Source of the DNA: HGM04593 sp045589695 | Lineage (GTDB): Bacteria; Bacteroidota; Bacteroidia; Bacteroidales; Bacteroidaceae | Length of the DNA stretch: 47,361 bases | Reading direction: 5' to 3' | Assembly (NCBI GenBank): GCA_045589695.1 | Contig: JAZNPP010000017.1 | Location: forward strand, 1-47,361 | Part shown: in pieces, positions 35,805-43,816 of the stretch | How positions within the stretch are numbered: position 1 is the stretch's first letter | Layout of the letters: each line of letters opens with the position of its first letter | Position numbers and translations under genes: made by a program | Notes under the pieces: generated by a model | What the model saw: only the letters and a program-made list of their open reading frames with translations | What the model was told of the DNA's origin: nothing | Database searches by the model: none

Positions 35805-36272
35805 ATGAAAAACTTAGAATGCAAGGTCGATGCGCTCGACCTTAAAATCTTGAGCATCATCTCAAAGGACGCGAGAATTCCGTTCCGTAACGTGGCGGAA
35901 CTGTGCGGCGTGTCACGCGCTGCGATACACCTGCGTGTACAGCATCTTATCGACATGGGAATAATTTCCGGTTCAAGCTACGAGATTGATGTCCGCCGTC
36001 TCGGCTACAAGACATGCACCTACATCGGCATACGTCTTGAACGAGGCTCGATGTATAAAGAGGTCGTAGAACAGTTGCGCGAGATACCCGAGGTTGTGGA
36101 GTGCTGTTATACCACAGGCCCCTATTCGATACTCGTACGCATGTATTCGCACGACAACGAACACCTCATGCAGTTGCTGAACAACAAGGTGCAGGCTATA
36201 CAGGGCGTGATAAGCACCGAAACAATGATTGTTCTCGACAATAGCATAAAGCGTAACATGCCAATGGAGTGA
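35805..36272 (+). CDS. Lrp/AsnC family transcriptional regulator
   Basis: This 155-residue regulator has an N-terminal winged helix-turn-helix (ALDLKILSIISKDARIPFRNV through SRAAIHLRVQHLIDMGIISG, about 10-60). The C-terminal ligand-binding RAM-type domain follows (about 68-150; YIGIRLERGSMYKEVVEQL, PEVVECCYTTGPYSILVRM). The effector is probably an amino acid or related molecule. It lies 21 bases after the FKBP lipoprotein and 77 bases before a peptidase-like gene, which would fit control of peptide or amino-acid use. Confidence 0.92.
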   Translation: MKNLECKVDALDLKILSIISKDARIPFRNVAELCGVSRAAIHLRVQHLIDMGIISGSSYEIDVRRLGYKTCTYIGIRLERGSMYKEVVEQLREIPEVVECCYTTGPYSILVRMYSHDNEHLMQLLNNKVQAIQGVISTETMIVLDNSIKRNMPME

Positions 36273-36295
36273 CTCTGAGGTCTTGAACTTAACAT

Positions 36296-36334
36296 GCCCC
36301 GCACAGAGGTTGCTGAGCAATCGCTGTACGGGGC
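36296..36334 (+). terminator. Hairpin after the Lrp-type gene
   Basis: GCCCCG at 36296-36301 pairs with CGGGGC at 36329-36334, with a further ACAG/CTGT pairing inside. The T-run after it is weak, so it may be a terminator or a leader structure of the next gene. Confidence 0.45.
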
Positions 36335-36349
36335 TTTGATATTCTTGTT

Positions 36350-38107
36350 ATGGATAAATTTGATTTGCACAGCGAGTACAAGGAGATGCACCGCCGCTAT
36401 CCTTTGTGGAATTCCAGTCCGGTGATAGGTATAACGGCCAACTACAAAGAGGGCGGCGCCGCTCTTGCCGAGGCCTATTACGCTTCGGTTATCGAAGCGG
36501 GCGGAACGCCGCTTGTCATTCCTCCTTACGCAAACAGGGACGCTCTTGTAGAGACGCTGCACCATGTGGATGCGATTCTGCTTTCGGGCGGAGCGGACAT
36601 CGACCCTAATTACATGGGCGAAGAACCCGACTTCTCGCTGTTGCATGCGATTAACCCTAAACGTGATGAACAGGAGCTGTTGCTTACAATGCTCGCCGTT
36701 GATATGAATATTCCCGTGCTGGGTATCTGCCGCGGCATACAGACAATCGCGGCGGCTCTTGGCGGCAAGGTGCATCAGGATATCTGCGCCGCTATGGGCA
36801 AGGGGTTGCTTGCTCATGACCAGGAACCTGTTGAGCGTCATGTGGCCACTCACGACGTGAATATAGTCAAAGACAGCGTTCTCGGCAGAATTTTCGGCTG
36901 CGAGAAGCTTGCCGTGAACAGTTTTCATCATCAGGCTGTCAGCGCAGCGCCGCAAGGCTTTGCCGTGACAGCTACAGCCCCCGACGGCGTAATAGAAGGC
37001 ATGGAGGCCGCTGACGGGCGTGTAATCGTAGGCGTTCAGTGGCATCCCGAATCATTTATCCTTAACGAGGATCGAGTTATGATGCCGCTCTTTGAATGGC
37101 TTGTCAGCGAAGCGGCTCTCTACCGCCGTGCAAGAAAAGTGCATGAAAAGATCATTACAATAGACTCGCATTGCGACACTCCGATGCTCTTCCGGCAGGG
37201 GTACAGGCTGCAGGAACGCAGCGGGACGGCTCTTGTAGACTTGCATAAGATGCACGAAGGCTCTCTCGATGCTGCCGTGATGGTGGCGTATCTGCCGCAG
37301 GAAGCCCGTGACGACGAGTCGCTGAAAAAGGCGACAGCAAAGGCTGTAAGCACGCTTGATGAAATCAAAAACAAGGTCGCTGCATGCAAAGAGTATGTCG
37401 AGATATGCGACACTCCGTCAGGGCTTGAACGCATTAAGAGGGAGGGTAAGAAAGCCATAATGCTCGGCATTGAGAACGGGTATGCCATAGGCGACGATAT
37501 TAAGAATGTGGAGCGTTTCCGCGACAAAGGCGTGGTCTATATGACTTTGTGCCACAACGGCGACAACGATATTTGTGACTCGGCGCGCGGCGACGGCGAG
37601 CATGGCGGCCTTAGCGTTTTCGGTCGTGCCGTGGTAAGAGAGATGAACCGTGTGGGAATGATTGTAGACCTCTCGCATGCTTCGGAAGATACATTCTGGC
37701 ATGTGCTTAGAACGAGTATGCGTCCTGTTGTATGCTCCCACTCGTCGTGCCGTGCTTTGTGCGACCACCCTCGCAATCTTACTAACGAACAGATGAGTTG
37801 TATCGCCCAAAACGGCGGAGTTGTCCAGATAACCATGTACGGCGGTTTCTTGCGTAAAGAGGGCAGGGCTACTCTTGCCGACTTTATCTCTCATGTCAGG
37901 TATGCTGTCCATGTTGCCGGAATAGACCATGTAGGGATAGGCACCGACTTTGACGGCGACGGAGGAATCGATGGCTGTTCAAATGCGTCGCAGCTGCTTA
38001 ACGTGACACGGGAATTATTGAGAATAGGCTTTAACGAGGCTGCGCTCGAGAAAATATGGGGCGGTAACTGGCTGCGTGTGATGCGTAGCGTTCAGGATGT
38101 ACCCTAA
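36350..38107 (+). CDS. Fusion of a C26 glutamine-amidotransferase-like domain and an M19 dipeptidase
   Basis: One 585-residue reading frame holds two enzymes. Residues 25-245 match peptidase C26/gamma-glutamyl-GABA hydrolase, with nucleophile C127 (LGICRGIQTIAAALGG) and H232-P-E234. Residues 263-585 match membrane (renal) dipeptidase M19. The five metal positions are present: H274-x-D276, E375, H443, H464 and D533. Both catalytic sets look complete. There is no signal peptide. The likely role is splitting gamma-glutamyl compounds and then a dipeptide such as Cys-Gly; this pairing is inferred. The gene follows the Lrp/AsnC regulator and precedes the convergent CotH gene by six bases. Confidence 0.9.
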   Translation: MDKFDLHSEYKEMHRRYPLWNSSPVIGITANYKEGGAALAEAYYASVIEAGGTPLVIPPYANRDALVETLHHVDAILLSGGADIDPNYMGEEPDFSLLHAINPKRDEQELLLTMLAVDMNIPVLGICRGIQTIAAALGGKVHQDICAAMGKGLLAHDQEPVERHVATHDVNIVKDSVLGRIFGCEKLAVNSFHHQAVSAAPQGFAVTATAPDGVIEGMEAADGRVIVGVQWHPESFILNEDRVMMPLFEWLVSEAALYRRARKVHEKIITIDSHCDTPMLFRQGYRLQERSGTALVDLHKMHEGSLDAAVMVAYLPQEARDDESLKKATAKAVSTLDEIKNKVAACKEYVEICDTPSGLERIKREGKKAIMLGIENGYAIGDDIKNVERFRDKGVVYMTLCHNGDNDICDSARGDGEHGGLSVFGRAVVREMNRVGMIVDLSHASEDTFWHVLRTSMRPVVCSHSSCRALCDHPRNLTNEQMSCIAQNGGVVQITMYGGFLRKEGRATLADFISHVRYAVHVAGIDHVGIGTDFDGDGGIDGCSNASQLLNVTRELLRIGFNEAALEKIWGGNWLRVMRSVQDVP

Positions 38108-38112
38108 ATCAT

Positions 38113-40566
38113 TTATTTGATATAGACCTTTTTCCCGTTCCGGATGTATATGCCTCTTTCGGGCCTTTCCGCAATGCGTCCTTGCAGGTCGTAGTACTTG
38201 TTGTCCGTTTCGTTGTGCAGCTCCTTTACGGCTGTCGCATAGTCGTCGGCTGTGCCTATGTATATCTCTTCCGGCAGTCCGTCGCTTTCATAATTTGATA
38301 TGACTCTCATATGCCAACGGAAAGCGCTGCGTGTATCGTCTGCCTGTTCTGCATGTCGCAGAACTCCGTCCTTAATGATGTAACACGCCTCTGCGCTCTT
38401 TTCGTCGGGAGCGGTGCCGTATGTTCCTGTAATGCAGTATGTGTCGCGCTCAGTCTCAAGGAGAATGCTGTTAGAAAGGCTCTGTTCAATTATTGCGTTA
38501 ATGACTGTCACGCTCTTTTCTCCTCTCTCCCTTGCACGTATCAGGTACGGACGGTTTGCGTCAATGTTCTCGTTCTCCTTGATAACGGCAATCTCAAGCC
38601 AAGCGTTGTTAATGTCGTCATCGTGCATCTCCGTTATTCTTGCAACCTCGAACTCTTCGAGCAGCGTGCTGCTGTTCATGGCAAAAGGCACGTAAAGCGG
38701 TTCCCACTCCTCGCCCTCAAAACTGCGGCGGTATTTCACCGCTCCGTAATAGGTAGGGACGTAATTTGCGAACTTGCCGGCGGTGTCGTCAATTACGGGC
38801 GCGGTTATCTCGTCGATATTGAATTTTTCTACTCTGCCGTAAAGGTATTTAGCCCTGCTCTCTATCCAGTATTTGATTGTAGATGTACTGTACGAGGCTG
38901 TTCTGCCCCACAGCTCGGCGTCGTTCTTTATCGATTCTTCGCATAGACTGTAGTAACTGCTGACGTAGTCGGCAAGCTCATCGAGGGCCGTGCCCTGCAT
39001 GAATTTATGCCATACAAGGTAGTAATGCTGCTTGAACACGCCGTTCTGCATCATTTTGTAGAATAAGTCGTTGCCGCCGCGGCTAACATCCATGCTGCTG
39101 GTGAAAAGCGTTCCTGTTCTTCCGTTCAAGAAATATTTCGAAGCGACATTGTACCCGAAACTCCAGTCGAAGTCCCATATCGGGCCGAAAACGAACTTGC
39201 TGTCGGGCGAAGCCGTATCCTCTTTCCACAGATAGACGCTTTTGGGCCAAATCAGCTCTGTGTTGCGTACAAGATAATTCACGAACATATAACGTGCAAA
39301 GGCGTTCATGTCCACGCAGTCATTATAGTCCTTGCCGTCGTATACCTTCTGCTCGAAGTTACGGAATGAATCCGTAATCTTCTGTAATTTCACGCTGTCT
39401 ACGTTGTTTATCGTTCCGTTGCCGTTGCTTATGTAGTCGCTCAAGTCAGGCTCTTTCACCATTACGGGTAGTTTGTAGTTGTCCGTCGTGAATTTATACA
39501 TCTCGTCGTAATAATTGTCAATCTCAAGCATGCAGCCCCTCTCCTCGTCAATGTCTACGCTGTTCTTGGAGATTCCAATGCTCTCCGTGAAGTTATAGTG
39601 TCCCTGGTATTCGCCGTTTATGTATAGCTCTGCCGGCACTATGTGGTTGGTGTAAGGAGCATCGACAAGATCGCCGAGCTTCATCGCAATGGCGTTGCAC
39701 AGGGTCGAGCCGTCCTGATAGTTGGCAAGCAACACCCAGTTCTTGCCCTCTTTAAGCCCGAAGGGCGTTACCGCCTTGCTGAACTTGAGCCTGTAAGGCT
39801 TTTTGGGATATTGCCATGTCGTATTGCCTCGGCCCTTAATCTGTACAGAGTTTTCAAAATCATCGCACATGCCGTTGCCTGTGATTTTGAAATTAGCGTC
39901 GAGGTAATAGTTCTTGCTTATGACGCTCATCCTGTCCTCAATGTCTATGTCAATGCGGGGTATAAGCTCAGCGCTCCATTCCAACGTGACGGCGTATCTG
40001 TTGCCGAGCGGTTCGAGTGACTTCGTGTAGCTGCTGCCGCTCTTTTTAAGCGATACGCAGTAGCAGTCGGGGTATGCGACGCAGTATGTTATGCCGTTCG
40101 TGAAGTTATGCCGTGACTTGCAGCTCTCCTGCGGTATGTTGTCTACGAATGCGAAGGCTGCATTGTCGCTCAGCGTGAATTCCGGTGTCAGATACTTGCC
40201 GATAGAGTAGCTCTTGGCGTGCATCTCTGCTTCCGGTACGATAGAAAAGTCTTTGAAGATGTTGCTGTTGTCCCTGCGCGAGAAACCGAATGAAGTCATT
40301 GTGGGGTATTCGGGCGCAACGGACGAGATGCTGTCATACTCGTAGGCGTGATATATGCAGCTGTCGCCGTTGATGAGCGGCATGGCCAGAACGTTGTCCA
40401 TGAACTGAGGCTCGGATGCGAGAGTCGCCGAAGGATGTCCCGCAACGCCGCCGTTCTTTAGGTACACGAAAACTGTGTCATTCTCTGCCGTGTTCGCGAA
40501 CGCAACCGTCTGCAGCAGGGCAAGCAGCAGCGTTATATAGTATTTATGAATATGCGTTCGTATCAT
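38113..40566 (-). CDS. CotH kinase family protein with T9SS-like C-terminal tail
   Basis: This 817-residue secreted protein has a signal peptide cut after about residue 25 (LLQTVAFANTAEN). The CotH kinase domain occupies roughly 210-520: QIKGRGNTTWQYPKKPYRLKFS, NWVLLANYQDGSTLCNAIAM, LYINGEYQGHYNFTESIGI and FGPIWDFDWSFGYN, the last containing the conserved acidic residues. The final 30 residues include YYDLQGR and the end GIYIRNGKKVYIK, the form of short C-terminal sorting domains in Bacteroidales T9SS cargo. Since porX and porW are in the window, export through T9SS is plausible. The substrate of the kinase is unknown. Confidence 0.88.
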   Translation of the reverse strand: MIRTHIHKYYITLLLALLQTVAFANTAENDTVFVYLKNGGVAGHPSATLASEPQFMDNVLAMPLINGDSCIYHAYEYDSISSVAPEYPTMTSFGFSRRDNSNIFKDFSIVPEAEMHAKSYSIGKYLTPEFTLSDNAAFAFVDNIPQESCKSRHNFTNGITYCVAYPDCYCVSLKKSGSSYTKSLEPLGNRYAVTLEWSAELIPRIDIDIEDRMSVISKNYYLDANFKITGNGMCDDFENSVQIKGRGNTTWQYPKKPYRLKFSKAVTPFGLKEGKNWVLLANYQDGSTLCNAIAMKLGDLVDAPYTNHIVPAELYINGEYQGHYNFTESIGISKNSVDIDEERGCMLEIDNYYDEMYKFTTDNYKLPVMVKEPDLSDYISNGNGTINNVDSVKLQKITDSFRNFEQKVYDGKDYNDCVDMNAFARYMFVNYLVRNTELIWPKSVYLWKEDTASPDSKFVFGPIWDFDWSFGYNVASKYFLNGRTGTLFTSSMDVSRGGNDLFYKMMQNGVFKQHYYLVWHKFMQGTALDELADYVSSYYSLCEESIKNDAELWGRTASYSTSTIKYWIESRAKYLYGRVEKFNIDEITAPVIDDTAGKFANYVPTYYGAVKYRRSFEGEEWEPLYVPFAMNSSTLLEEFEVARITEMHDDDINNAWLEIAVIKENENIDANRPYLIRARERGEKSVTVINAIIEQSLSNSILLETERDTYCITGTYGTAPDEKSAEACYIIKDGVLRHAEQADDTRSAFRWHMRVISNYESDGLPEEIYIGTADDYATAVKELHNETDNKYYDLQGRIAERPERGIYIRNGKKVYIK

Positions 40567-40630
40567 ACGGGCGGTTAATGTTTTTTTTGCTCAAACATTT
40601 TTGCCGTTTAAGCGGGAGTGATATAAAAAC

Positions 40631-40659
40631 AAAAAGCATCAATAACATTGATGCTTTTT
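40631..40659 (-). terminator. Intrinsic terminator of tRNA-Pro
   Basis: A 13-bp perfect stem (arms at 40631-40643 and 40647-40659) with a three-base loop lies immediately after the tRNA 3' end on the minus strand and runs into a T-rich tail. Confidence 0.85.
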
Positions 40660-40662
40660 CAG

Positions 40663-40737
40663 TCGGGATGACTGGATTCGAACCAGCGACCACACGCCCC
40701 CCAGACGCGTACTCTAACCGGGCTGAGCTACATCCCG
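40663..40737 (-). tRNA. tRNA-Pro (anticodon GGG)
   Basis: On the minus strand the 75-base sequence folds as a cloverleaf. The acceptor stem CGGGATG pairs with CATCCCG, followed by discriminator A. The D-arm contains AGCTCAGCCCGG, and the T-arm contains GGTTCGAATCC. The anticodon loop is CTGGGGG with U33 then GGG, on a stem with two G-U pairs. No CCA is encoded. It is followed by its own terminator. Confidence 0.95.
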
Positions 40738-40876
40738 TTCTGTTTTCGTCTGCAAAGGTACATAAAAAACAGTAATATCAAACAATTTTCCCGAATTTAT
40801 TTCACTAAAAGGGTAAAAACCCGGCCTCTGCGGTTCATATTCTCTTTGCGATAGAGGCATAATGAAAAAATATTGC

Positions 40877-40884
40877 TAACTTCG
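40877..40884 (+). promoter_or_regulatory. Putative -7 box for the methyltransferase gene
   Basis: TAACTTCG fits TAnnTTYG, 20 bases before ATG 40905. It overlaps an upstream in-frame GTG at 40884 and so excludes that codon as start. Confidence 0.5.
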
Positions 40885-40904
40885 TGTATCAAACACGCAG
40901 AACT

Positions 40905-41642
40905 ATGAGTACATCGGGCAACAAGAGAATAAATGCCGAACGGGACCCAATGGGGCAGGCGATAAGCGACTATTACAGGACGGGCAAAGCAGGGAAACTG
41001 CGGGTGCTGTCGTCGATGTTCTATGAGGACGAGATACCTGTGCCTACACTGTTCCGCACATTCGGCGAGATGCCCTTGCTCGAACAGAAGGCTATAGAAC
41101 TATGCCGTGGCAAGGTTCTTGACGTCGGTGCCGGGTCGGGCTGTCATAGCCTAACGCTTATGGAGCGGGGATTCGATGTAACAGCGATAGACATTTCTCA
41201 GCTGTCGGTCGATGTCATGAAAGAACGGGGCATAAACGCCATGAACGTGAACTATTTCGATGAGACCTTCAACGGTAAGTTCGACACCCTTCTTTTTGCC
41301 ATGAACGGCATAGGTATCGTTGGCAAAGTGGAACGCCTTGAGCAGTTCTTCCGCAGCGCACGTCGTCTGTTGGCACCCGGCGGCCAGTTGCTTCTCGATT
41401 CGTCGGACATAAGCTACGTGTTCATGAACGACGACGGCTCAATGGATATAAACCTTGCCGCAGGCTATTATGGCGAGATAGACTACAAGATGCGTTACAA
41501 GAATATCACTGGCGAGCCTTTCGATTGGCTGTATATCGACTTCGAGACGCTCAGCATGTATGCCGAAGAGCATGGCTTCAGCTGCGAGAAATGCCTTGAC
41601 GGCGAGCACTACGACTACCTTGCCCGTCTCGCCTTGAAGTGA
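40905..41642 (+). CDS. Class I SAM-dependent methyltransferase
   Basis: This 245-residue protein contains motif I KVLDVGAGSGCHSLTL (about 70-85), VTAIDIS as motif II, and later LLAPGGQLLLDSS. This is a Rossmann-type methyltransferase. The C-terminal part (YKNITGEPFDWLYIDFETL) is usual for small-molecule or uncharacterised members. The substrate cannot be named. It has its own promoter and is convergent with the sigma factor gene. Confidence 0.85.
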   Translation: MSTSGNKRINAERDPMGQAISDYYRTGKAGKLRVLSSMFYEDEIPVPTLFRTFGEMPLLEQKAIELCRGKVLDVGAGSGCHSLTLMERGFDVTAIDISQLSVDVMKERGINAMNVNYFDETFNGKFDTLLFAMNGIGIVGKVERLEQFFRSARRLLAPGGQLLLDSSDISYVFMNDDGSMDINLAAGYYGEIDYKMRYKNITGEPFDWLYIDFETLSMYAEEHGFSCEKCLDGEHYDYLARLALK

Positions 41643-41651
41643 AGCTTGCGT

Positions 41652-42182
41652 CTAATTCCGCAAGTTCATGCCCGAACTCCCCCTATAATGGAGAAAATCC
41701 TTCAGTTGCTGTTTGAGAATAACCCTTGACACGCATATCCTGTTCTTAATCGTGCCTAAAGGAGCATTCCTTATATAGGCAATCTCTTGGTACTTAAGCC
41801 CTATGATCAGCAGTCTTATCGCCTTGTTATGCTCGGCAGGCAAAGCGTTCAGAGCGTTGTAGATATCCTTTATATTGCATCCCGAATCGTTGCTCCTGTT
41901 GTAGACAGGGTGACGGAACTCGCATTGTTCCAGCCACAGATCCTCATAGAGCGAGTAGTGGTCGTTGCGTTTACAGTTGTTTACGAAAGAATTTCTCATA
42001 ACCCTGAAACTCCAGTTCTTGAAGTCCCGCCCATCAAATTTCTCACCCGAAAGAATAATCTTCAAATTAGTCTCCTGCAATAAGTCATACGCCTTGTCCG
42101 TGTCTCTCGTGAGGCTCATAGCATACCGTAGCAAGTCTGTCTGCTTTGCTATCAGCAGCTTCTCAATATCTGCTTTTTCCAC
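41652..42182 (-). CDS. ECF-type RNA polymerase sigma factor
   Basis: This is a 176-residue extracytoplasmic-function sigma factor. Region 2 lies at about 10-80 (LLRYAMSLTRDTDKAYDLLQET, WSFRVMRNSFVNNCKRN) and region 4 at about 110-165 (LNALPAEHNKAIRLLIIGLKYQEIAYIRNAPLGTIKNRI). No anti-sigma factor or TonB transducer is adjacent, so it is an orphan locus. A 10-bp inverted repeat directly upstream of the start may be an operator. Its last bases lie nine bases from the convergent methyltransferase stop. Confidence 0.9.
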   Translation of the reverse strand: MEKADIEKLLIAKQTDLLRYAMSLTRDTDKAYDLLQETNLKIILSGEKFDGRDFKNWSFRVMRNSFVNNCKRNDHYSLYEDLWLEQCEFRHPVYNRSNDSGCNIKDIYNALNALPAEHNKAIRLLIIGLKYQEIAYIRNAPLGTIKNRICVSRVILKQQLKDFLHYRGSSGMNLRN

Positions 42183-42189
42183 TGTTTAA

Positions 42190-42221
42190 GTGTTATTATG
42201 TTAGTTCGACAATAATAACAC
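42190..42221 (-). promoter_or_regulatory. Inverted repeat upstream of the sigma gene
   Basis: GTGTTATTAT at 42190-42199 and ATAATAACAC at 42212-42221 form perfect 10-bp arms around a 12-base spacer, starting eight bases before the sigma factor ATG. It could be an operator or a 5'-leader hairpin. Confidence 0.5.
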
Positions 42222-42340
42222 CTGAAAATGCACTTTTGTTCTTTTATTAACTTTAATTAACAAACAATTCAAAAAGAGCCCTTCTTGCATGTGCGCCAAT
42301 GAATAAAAAAAGCACGGTTTATTAAGATGTATATAATAAG

Positions 42341-42366
42341 GACGAGAACTCTTTTTAGTTCTCGTC
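42341..42366. terminator. Hairpin GACGAGAACT/AGTTCTCGTC
   Basis: Ten-base arms surround a six-base CTTTTT loop. There is no T-run of note on either strand, so terminator function is uncertain. The core CGAGAAC also occurs in the larger palindrome at 46429-46458. Confidence 0.4.
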
Positions 42367-42538
42367 ATATGATGCCACCATAATCCTTGAACCATAGCGT
42401 TAATACACAATGTTTCAATTACTTATGATTTTACGGCTGTTCAAAAAAGGCCATTTCCATAATTGTATCACTCGATTTTTTCACAATTTTGCATCGAAAT
42501 CAAGGGGTGATTTTGGGTGGTTTTTCGGGGTAATTTCA

Positions 42539-42561
42539 GTTGGTTAGTGCAACTAACCAAC
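42539..42561. repeat. Palindrome GTTGGTTAGT-GCA-ACTAACCAAC
   Basis: Ten-base perfect arms surround a three-base centre. It shares the half-site GGTTAGT/ACTAACC with the copy at 42595-42611. Confidence 0.7.
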
Positions 42562-42594
42562 AGCTTTGTTTCCGACCCAATATACACCTCAAGC

Positions 42595-42611
42595 GGTTAG
42601 TATCACTAACC
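42595..42611. repeat. Second palindrome GGTTAGT-ATC-ACTAACC
   Basis: Seven-base perfect arms carry the same half-site as the preceding element. The two centres are about 53 bases apart. Operator or repeat function is unknown. Confidence 0.65.
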
Positions 42612-42619
42612 ACTTCAAA

Positions 42620-42662
42620 AAACCAAACAACTCGTGAGTATCGCTCACGAGTTGCTTGGTTT
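42620..42662 (-). terminator. Terminator of the xre-nuclease-methyltransferase operon
   Basis: On the minus strand an AAACCAA arm, one mismatch and an 11-bp stem around a five-base loop are followed by a T-run. It begins 74 bases beyond the methyltransferase stop. Confidence 0.75.
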
Positions 42663-42735
42663 AATCCTCTCGGTCATTATAAAATCGAATGGATATTTTG
42701 GTCATATAATTATGTTCGTATCTATAAGAGTTTTA

Positions 42736-43815
42736 TCATCTACATACAACACAATGAATGTACTCAACCACCTCTGTTTGCTTATATTGCCTTGCGTCGA
42801 GTTTATCTGCTCTATACCGTGTGTATGTTCTCGAAAAACAATGATAATCTCCTTTTGTTCTGAGAATTGTTTCAATCTCATCAGGAGTCATTAAACCATC
42901 GCTATTATAACTAACAAAAATGTATTGACAACGAACATTAGCTATCAAATCAGCAAATGTCCTCAGTACTTTATCCTTATAGCAATAATTAGACTTTTGA
43001 GTATTGTAATCCCTTAAGCCCGTCTTGCCATGCAACAATGGCTTGTCATCTTTGGCTATAGTTTCTAATACATGATAATAAGCAGAATATTGCCTTTCAT
43101 TATAAGGTGGATCAATGTATATAATATCAGCACTTATTCTTTTTGCTAATTCGTTCGCATCTTCACAATATACTTGATGCTGTAAGTTACTAAGATGTAT
43201 AGAGAGAGGTTCCATTACCATTCTCTTTTGCGCATTTTTTTTATAGTGTTTCAAAAATGCGCCATACACAGATGCTGTATTTGCAACTTTATCAATATTC
43301 TCGATCAATGTTGCAAGCAAATAAAAATACTCTTCTCGCGTTATTAATTCATGCCTAAACCAATCCTCAATAATATGTCTGATAGCATCGCATTTCTGTC
43401 CATTCTGAGGAGTGAAATACATTCGTTCGAAACCACATGTTTTCAGACTGCCACAGCAATAATTTTTATAAACAAATCCCTTCTTACCTTGTAAATTATC
43501 TAAATATCTACAAACCTCTATTAATCTCTCTTCCTGATTATTAGCGTTTACTAATTGAGGAATAGTATCATGTAATGCCCTAAAAAGCAATTCGCTACTA
43601 TTGCCAATGGACTGCTGATTTAGCGCATAACTATAGTATTGTAAATCATTTGCTATTACACGGCATCCAATATCCTTAAAGCATGTTCCGACAACACCTG
43701 TACCTGCAAATAAATCACAAAATACGAGTTCTTCAGGATGGTCTAAATTTACCACAGCTCGTACACTCTCCTCAATAAAAGGAAGCAAGAACTTTTTACT
43801 GCCAATATAGTGCAT
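42736..43815 (-). CDS. D12-class adenine-N6 DNA methyltransferase
   Basis: This 359-residue enzyme has the SAM-binding motif DLFAGTG (F36-A-G-T-G40) and the catalytic DPPY at 235-238 (YIDPPYNERQYSAYYHVLE), in the order of alpha-type (Dam-like) methyltransferases. A Cys-rich segment (YCCGSLKTCGFE) lies at about 119-130. It should methylate adenine in a short DNA site that cannot be read from sequence. It starts one base after the stop of the DGQHR nuclease gene, so the two are translated from one message. Codon use is A/T-rich compared with the Sus genes. It is either a modification enzyme of a restriction system or part of another defence locus. Confidence 0.9.
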   Translation of the reverse strand: MHYIGSKKFLLPFIEESVRAVVNLDHPEELVFCDLFAGTGVVGTCFKDIGCRVIANDLQYYSYALNQQSIGNSSELLFRALHDTIPQLVNANNQEERLIEVCRYLDNLQGKKGFVYKNYCCGSLKTCGFERMYFTPQNGQKCDAIRHIIEDWFRHELITREEYFYLLATLIENIDKVANTASVYGAFLKHYKKNAQKRMVMEPLSIHLSNLQHQVYCEDANELAKRISADIIYIDPPYNERQYSAYYHVLETIAKDDKPLLHGKTGLRDYNTQKSNYCYKDKVLRTFADLIANVRCQYIFVSYNSDGLMTPDEIETILRTKGDYHCFSRTYTRYRADKLDARQYKQTEVVEYIHCVVCR

Positions 43816-43816
43816 T

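Larger units (their letters stand above)
42183..42735. other. 553-base intergenic region with hairpins
   Basis: It contains the inverted repeat upstream of the sigma gene, a hairpin at 42341-42366, two related small palindromes and the terminator of the methyltransferase operon. I see no convincing gene in it. Base composition becomes A/T-rich from here rightwards. Confidence 0.75.

Noticed and set aside
36122..37045. Minus-strand open frame of 307 codons
   Set aside because: It lies opposite the end of the Lrp-type gene and the C26 domain, both with clear family motifs. Its peptide has no recognisable domain.
40663..40737. tRNA-Pro considered as the attachment site of the right-hand island
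   Set aside because: No partial copy of the tRNA 3' end was seen near the integrase remnant, and two ordinary-looking genes lie between.
40416..40775. Plus-strand open frame of 119 codons across tRNA-Pro
   Set aside because: It overlaps the tRNA, its terminator and the 5' end of the CotH gene. The peptide with TGFEPATTRPP is the usual false translation of an antisense tRNA.
42539..42662. Hairpin cluster considered as CRISPR repeats
   Set aside because: The units differ in length and sequence and have no regular spacers, and no cas gene is present.
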